Assembly: GCA_027488255.1 (NCBI GenBank)
Contig: JAIYBZ010000029.1
Span: 248,001-312,000 of the forward strand
Direction: 5' to 3'
Length of the DNA stretch: 64,000 nucleotides
DNA from: Comamonadaceae bacterium
GTDB lineage: Bacteria; Pseudomonadota; Gammaproteobacteria; Burkholderiales; Burkholderiaceae_C
Shown: piece after piece, positions 61,460-64,000 of the stretch
Layout of the letters: each line of letters begins with the position of its first letter
How positions within the stretch are numbered: position 1 is the stretch's first letter
Notes under the pieces: generated by a model
Seen by the model: only the letters and a program-made list of their open reading frames with translations
Databases searched by the model: none
Told to the model about the DNA's origin: nothing
Translations under genes and position numbers: made by a program

Positions 61460-62107
61460 TCAGCGTGGCAGTTGGCTGGCTTCTCGGGCCAAAGCTTCAA
61501 TGCGTGCCCAATCGCCCTGGGCCAAGGCCTCTGCAGGCACCAACCACGAGCCGCCCACACACGCCACATTGGGCAAACTCAACAAGTCATTGGCGTTTTG
61601 TGGGGTGACACCCCCGGTCGGGCAAAACTTCACGTCAAAAAATGGACCGCTCCAGGCTTTCAGCATTTGCGGGCCTCCGGCTTGCATGGCCGGGAAAAAC
61701 TTGAGCTCGGTGTAGCCGTCTTCTTGCGCCATCATGATTTCACTGCCCGTGGCCACGCCCGGCAGCAAAGACAAACCATGGTCGCGGCAAGCTTTTCCCA
61801 CCGTGGCCGTGTAGCCCGGGCTCACTGCAAAACGGGCCCCCGCCTTGGCTGCCGCAGCGGCATCGGCCGGGCTGCGCACCGTGCCTGCCCCCACCACGGC
61901 ATCGGGCACTTCTTTGGCAATGGCTTCCATGCACGCCAGCGCTTGCGGTGTGCGTAAAGTGACTTCCAGCATGCGAATACCGCCCGCCACCAAGGCGCGG
62001 GCCATGGGCACGGCGTGCGCAACATCGTGCAAAACAATCACGGGAATGACGGGAGCGTCTTGCATGACTTGCAAGGCGGTCAAGGGACCCTTCAAATTCA
62101 CAGCCAT
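61460..62107 (-). CDS. eda: KDPG/4-hydroxy-2-oxoglutarate aldolase
   Basis: A 215-residue class I aldolase that splits 2-keto-3-deoxy-6-phosphogluconate into pyruvate and glyceraldehyde 3-phosphate. [12 protein letters not shown] carries the catalytic Glu, ELKFFPA the Schiff-base Lys, and PTGGVTPQN the phosphate loop. The ATG overlaps the edd stop by ten bases, so edd and eda form one unit. It also serves the KDPG made by the kdgK product. Confidence 0.95.
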   Translation of the reverse strand: MAVNLKGPLTALQVMQDAPVIPVIVLHDVAHAVPMARALVAGGIRMLEVTLRTPQALACMEAIAKEVPDAVVGAGTVRSPADAAAAAKAGARFAVSPGYTATVGKACRDHGLSLLPGVATGSEIMMAQEDGYTELKFFPAMQAGGPQMLKAWSGPFFDVKFCPTGGVTPQNANDLLSLPNVACVGGSWLVPAEALAQGDWARIEALAREASQLPR

Positions 62108-63939
62108 GTGCAGGCTCCTTCTTCGGCTTTGAGCGCATTGCGGCGCAGGTTGGCAAACAGTTCACGGCCCATGCCGACACCGTTCGCCGCTGACAATTCA
62201 GTGGGCATGGTGTCCGGGGTGCGGGCGGCCCATTCCGACTCGCTGACCAGAGCTTGCAGCTTGCCAGCGATGCCATCCAAGCGAATCACATCGCCATCGC
62301 GCACTTTGGCGAGGGGTCCGCCCGCCGCGGCTTCGGGCGACACATGAATGGCCGCCGGAACTTTGCCAGAGGCCCCGCTCATGCGGCCATCGGTGACCAG
62401 CGCCACTTTGTAACCCTTGCCCTGCAACACCGCCATCGGGGGGGTGAGTTTGTGCAGCTCGGGCATGCCATTGGCTTGCGGGCCTTGCCAGCGCACCACA
62501 CACACCACATCGCGGTCTAACTCGCCGGCTTTGAAAGCCGCATGCAATTCGTCTTGCGAGGCGAACACGCGGGCAGGCGCTTCGATGACATGCAGGGCTT
62601 CCGGCACCGCAGAAATCTTGATCACGCTGCGGCCCAAATTGCCCTGCAACAACTTCAAACCGCCCGTTGCGCTGAAGGGCTTGTTGGCCGGCCGCACCAC
62701 GCTCTCGTCTTTGCTGGCCCCCACATCGTGCCAAACCAGCTGCCCTTGTTGCAGCGCGGGGATGCATGTGAATTCACGCAGCCCCCCGGGGCGGACGGTG
62801 CGCACATCGGGGTGCATCAAGCCGGCGTCGAGCAACTCTCGAATCACATGCCCAGGGCCGCCTGCGGCTTGAAATTGGTTCACATCGGCACTGCCATTCG
62901 GATAAACGCGGGTGAGCAAAGGCACCACCTCTGACAGCGCAGAAAAGTCATCCCAATCGATCACAATGCCGGCCGCTTTGGCCACGGCCACCCAATGGAT
63001 CAAATGATTGGTAGAGCCGCCCGTGGCCAGCAAGGCCACCATGGCATTGACAATGCAACGCTCGTCCACGATGTGACCAATGGGGGTGAAGTTTTTGTCT
63101 TTCACCAAAGCCAGCACGGTGCGGGCAGCCTCTCGTGTCAAGTCTTGGCGCACGCCCTCTCCGGGATTGATAAAGGCCGTCCCGGGCACATGCAAACCCA
63201 TGGCTTCGAGCAACATTTGGTTGCTGTTTGCGGTGCCATAAAAAGTGCAGGTGCCTTCGCCGTGATAGGCCTTGGATTCGGCTTCGAGCAGCTCGGGACG
63301 CCCCACCTGGCCCAAAGCCGCTTGTTCGCGCACTTTGGATTTTTCGCTGTTGGAGAGGCCACTGGTCATGGGACCCGCAGGCACAAACACCGTGGGCAAG
63401 TGGCCAAATTGCAAGGCCCCAATCAAGAGTCCCGGCACAATTTTGTCGCACACGCCCAACATCAGGGCGGCGTCAAAGACATCGTGGCTGAGCGAGACGG
63501 CGGTGGCCATGGCAATCACATCGCGGCTGAACAAGCTCAGCTCCATGCCGGGAGTGCCTTGGGTCACGCCATCGCACATGGCAGGCACGCCGCCGGCCAC
63601 TTGGGCTGTGGCACCGCATTTGCGGGCTTCGTCCTTGATCAGATCAGGGTAGTGCTGCAAAGGGGCATGGGCGGACAACAGGTCGTTGTAGGCGTTGACG
63701 ATGCCAATGTTGGGCGCACGCGGCGCCACCACTTTGATTTTGTCCAGCGCGGTGGCCCGGTTTTTATCCGCTTCGGGCATGGCCGCAAAAGCATGGGCCA
63801 CGTTGGCACAGCCCAAGCGTTGGGCACCCGGGTCTCTTTGCGCAGCAGCATCGACCTGCTTCAAATAAGCCTGTCGGGATGCGCGGCTGCGCTCGGTGAT
63901 GCGGGCGGTCACAGCCTGCAAAGTGGGATGAAGTGTCAT
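62098..63939 (-). CDS. edd: Phosphogluconate dehydratase
   Basis: A 613-residue iron-sulfur dehydratase, first committed enzyme of the Entner-Doudoroff pathway (6-phosphogluconate to KDPG). Cluster Cys are in [26 protein letters not shown] and [33 protein letters not shown] is the C-terminal family motif. The start is the ATG giving MTLHPTLQ with AAGGA just upstream; a TTG five codons earlier is possible. A HexR-like operator lies 23 bases upstream. Confidence 0.96.
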   Translation of the reverse strand: MTLHPTLQAVTARITERSRASRQAYLKQVDAAAQRDPGAQRLGCANVAHAFAAMPEADKNRATALDKIKVVAPRAPNIGIVNAYNDLLSAHAPLQHYPDLIKDEARKCGATAQVAGGVPAMCDGVTQGTPGMELSLFSRDVIAMATAVSLSHDVFDAALMLGVCDKIVPGLLIGALQFGHLPTVFVPAGPMTSGLSNSEKSKVREQAALGQVGRPELLEAESKAYHGEGTCTFYGTANSNQMLLEAMGLHVPGTAFINPGEGVRQDLTREAARTVLALVKDKNFTPIGHIVDERCIVNAMVALLATGGSTNHLIHWVAVAKAAGIVIDWDDFSALSEVVPLLTRVYPNGSADVNQFQAAGGPGHVIRELLDAGLMHPDVRTVRPGGLREFTCIPALQQGQLVWHDVGASKDESVVRPANKPFSATGGLKLLQGNLGRSVIKISAVPEALHVIEAPARVFASQDELHAAFKAGELDRDVVCVVRWQGPQANGMPELHKLTPPMAVLQGKGYKVALVTDGRMSGASGKVPAAIHVSPEAAAGGPLAKVRDGDVIRLDGIAGKLQALVSESEWAARTPDTMPTELSAANGVGMGRELFANLRRNALKAEEGACTWL

Positions 63940-63961
63940 GTCCTTGCGCCCCAAAAGGCGT

Positions 63962-63976
63962 GGTAACTAAATTACA
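63962..63976. promoter_or_regulatory. HexR-like operator upstream of edd
   Basis: GGTAACTAAATTACA matches the proteobacterial HexR motif TGTAATTAAATTACA in 13 of 15 bases, including the intact ATTACA half. Its place just upstream of edd fits HexR repression relieved by KDPG. The upstream neighbour lies outside the window. Confidence 0.65.
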
Positions 63977-64000
63977 TGACCGATGGTAACCGGCTTCCCC

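Noticed and set aside
1..64000. tRNA, rRNA, insertion sequences, CRISPR arrays, prophage or attachment sites
   Set aside because: No cloverleaf, transposase, repeat-spacer array or integrase gene was seen by reading; a covariance-model scan would be needed to exclude small RNAs.

Overview
The window is a GC-rich stretch of a betaproteobacterial chromosome, most likely Comamonadaceae (Limnohabitans/Rhodoferax-like). That placement is an inference from the protein families: a lone Bug-type binding protein, several TRAP carriers, glnA-ntrB-ntrC, an edd-eda pair, and the mutS and glnS neighbourhoods. I see no tRNA, rRNA, insertion sequence, prophage or CRISPR. Coding density is very high. The only gap above 300 bases (33263-33588) is the leader of an RNA helicase gene.

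Bases 1-37000 are mostly housekeeping. They hold the dnaG 3' end, trmJ-cysE, a MipA-like porin, suhB and then mutS, which is translationally coupled to a stand-alone Anbu-type proteasome-like protease and an alpha/beta hydrolase. After these come uppP, a three-lipoprotein CsgG/DUF4810/GNA1162 operon, glnS, a SRAP-like protein without the family's catalytic residues, rluE, a ferredoxin and an RluA-family synthase fused to a cupin. The nitrogen-control block ntrC-ntrB-glnA carries readable control elements: tandem NtrC sites, a sigma-54 promoter and an intrinsic terminator between glnA and ntrB. Next are envelope and RNA genes (EI24 protein, sterol desaturase, polysaccharide deacetylase, YVTN propeller, rsuA, ettA, exonuclease, Bug protein, rhlE).

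Bases 37000-47140 form an L-idonate/gluconate regulon. A LacI-family regulator faces a run of genes across a spacer with two matching palindromes. The genes are a 2-hydroxyacid dehydrogenase, gluconokinase, a small barrel protein, a TRAP transporter, gluconate 5-dehydrogenase (idnO-like), L-idonate 5-dehydrogenase (idnD-like), a further SDR and 6-phosphogluconate dehydrogenase. Together they would import idonate or gluconate and deliver ribulose 5-phosphate. A strong terminator sits between the binding-protein gene and the permease genes.

Bases 47140-64000 form a second sugar-acid region. It has a GntR/FCD regulator, another TRAP transporter, two unrelated dehydratases (enolase superfamily and IlvD/Edd family), a DenD-like dehydrogenase, KDG kinase, KDGal kinase and KDPGal aldolase. 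At the right edge lie eda and edd with a HexR-like operator upstream of edd. 6-Phosphogluconate made by the first cluster can therefore also enter the Entner-Doudoroff route. No element is clearly a new class of system. The best leads are the mutS-coupled Anbu protease, the residue-stripped SRAP protein, the pseudouridine synthase-cupin fusion, and terminators placed next to both dctP genes.
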